Origin: Gnetum montanum
Taxonomy: Eukaryota; Streptophyta; Gnetopsida; Gnetales; Gnetaceae
Assembly: GCA_015680685.1 (NCBI GenBank)
Contig: MNCI01002245.1
Location: 33,803-92,385, forward strand
DNA length: 58,583 bases
Direction: 5' to 3'
Shown here: piece after piece, positions 57,801 through 58,583 of the stretch
How positions within the stretch are numbered: position 1 is the stretch's first letter
Layout: every line of letters starts with the position of its first letter
Translations under genes and position numbers: made by a program
Notes under the pieces: generated by a model
The model's database searches: none
What the model saw: the letters and a program-made list of their open reading frames with translations, nothing else
Told to the model about the DNA's origin: nothing

Positions 57801-58265
57801 ATGGTTGTGGTGAAGAAAATTTTAGCATTAGATAAGCTAGGTTTGAGGATTTTTCGATTTTCCTTCCTCATTTTTGAAGGATTAATTAAGGGTAAAAAAG
57901 TTAATTTTTTTATTGATAGTGTAGCAAGTGATTATTTTATTTTACTAACTCTAATTATGACATTAAATTTAGCCCTACCTTCCAAAAAAGTTGTTAAAGT
58001 AGAACTTGCAAATGGAACAACTATGAGTAAGCATACCAGGTACTGTGAAATTAAATGTTTGCTTCAAGAAATTTCTTTTGTTATTCAACTTTATGAATTT
58101 GATTTAGGAGACTTTGATGCAATCTTAGTAATGTATTTCCTACAAAAATATAGCGTTACCACCCATTTTGAAACTCTTGTTTTAAAAGTTTCAATCACTG
58201 ATGGAGCCAAGGTTCTAAGGGGAATAGGAATAATAAAGAAACTTCATACTATAGCTAATAAGTAA
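57801..58265 (+). pseudogene. Protease of element G, cut by a new LTR
   Basis: An open frame of 154 codons encodes a retropepsin-like domain. The active-site segment is NFFIDSVASDYFI (family pattern DSGASHNFI, with Gly replaced by Val). VELANGTTMSKHTRYCEIK follows, and FDAILVMYFLQKYSVTTHFE corresponds to FDxILGMDWLxKY. This pattern is common in chromovirus-type Ty3/gypsy elements; the lineage is not certain. The frame ends at 58263-58265, and 31 bases later the H LTR begins, so RT and integrase of G lie beyond H or are lost. Confidence 0.7.
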
Positions 58266-58296
58266 GCCAAGAAACTAGTCTAAAATAGTGTTACTA

Positions 58297-58583
58297 TGTG
58301 AAACACCGTGAAAATTACGGGTCGGCCTCAGGCAAAGGATCGCAATTCAAGCAAGAGCGCATTCCACCTTCGTTCCAGGACAAGTTTACGCTCTATTACG
58401 CACGGCAGCATGATACGTGTAATAAGCTCCAAAATAGTCAAAGGCAGAGTCTAAAGAAGCGCAACAGTTTGACGCTTTTTCCTCTCGACGCATGCATAAC
58501 TTGTTTTTACGCTCGATACGCAGCGGTGCGTATCATTACGTATGTTATCATTCAAGTTGCTCATCGTTTTACGCTTCATACGC
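58297..58583 (+). mobile_element. Start of a young LTR (element H)
   Basis: Composition changes abruptly at 58297 to CpG-rich DNA starting TGTGAAACACCGTGAAAATT. TTTACGCTC, ATACGC and TTACG words recur to the window edge, as in the LTR of element A. The first ~35 bases resemble the proposed LTR start of A at 2213. It runs off the window, so length and orientation are inferred. Confidence 0.55.

Noticed and set aside
1-58583. Intact host genes, tRNA/rRNA genes, CRISPR arrays
   Set aside because: None seen; all extended coding similarity is to retroelements or the pararetrovirus, except the unassigned spliced gene in F.

Overview
The window looks like a piece of a very large plant nuclear genome, most likely a gymnosperm (conifer-type). 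It consists almost entirely of decayed LTR retrotransposons nested inside one another, plus one endogenous plant pararetrovirus (Caulimoviridae). I found no intact host gene, no rRNA or tRNA gene, no bacterial-type operon and no CRISPR array. Reading frames are broken by stop codons that can often be explained as C-to-T changes (CGA to TGA, CAG to TAG, CAA to TAA). Most of the window is CpG-poor and AT-rich, as expected for old methylated plant repeats. Two CpG-rich islands, at the left edge and at the extreme right edge, mark younger insertions. The organism is an inference from repeat content; the sequence does not name it.

Left block (1-24567). Element A (1-3075, +) is a Tat-lineage Ty3/gypsy element reduced to LTR, leader, gag and LTR. 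It sits in the protease region of C1, an Athila-like Ty3/gypsy element on the minus strand. The gag of C1 is split by a 7.6-kb caulimovirid unit (5452-13084). That unit encodes one long, broken polyprotein (movement protein, capsid with zinc knuckle, protease, reverse transcriptase, RNase H, C-terminal extension), followed by a pregenomic-RNA promoter and leader. A copy of the leader in reverse orientation lies at its left end, giving ~0.5-kb terminal inverted repeats. C1 resumes at 13085-13660 and ends with a primer site and LTR at 13676-14559. A second minus-strand copy, C2 (14556-18587), has gag, protease, RT and RNase H but no integrase; it is fused to the C1 LTR. Element D (~18600-21110, +) has an LTR with a minisatellite, a primer site and gag. 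About 2.8 kb of AT-rich DNA without a recognisable gene follows, then the first half of element G (gag, +).

Right block (24568-58583) is a four-level nest. G (+) is split by E, an Athila-like element (24568-57058, minus). E is split by B, a Tat-lineage element with a second RNase H (28563-50589, minus). B is split between protease and RT by F (~34570-44770), which holds a ~186-bp tandem array and an apparently spliced plus-strand gene. Removing each inner insertion restores an ordinary length: about 10.5 kb for E and about 11.8 kb for B. G resumes at 57059 with gag and protease and is itself interrupted at 58297 by the start of a young LTR (H) related to element A.

The genes do not work together as a pathway. 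Each retroelement carries, or once carried, gag (particle), protease, RT/RNase H and integrase for its own copying, with LTRs as promoters. The points most worth following are the inverted leader copy flanking the pararetrovirus, the spliced antisense gene inside B, and the 186-bp array with hairpin cores.
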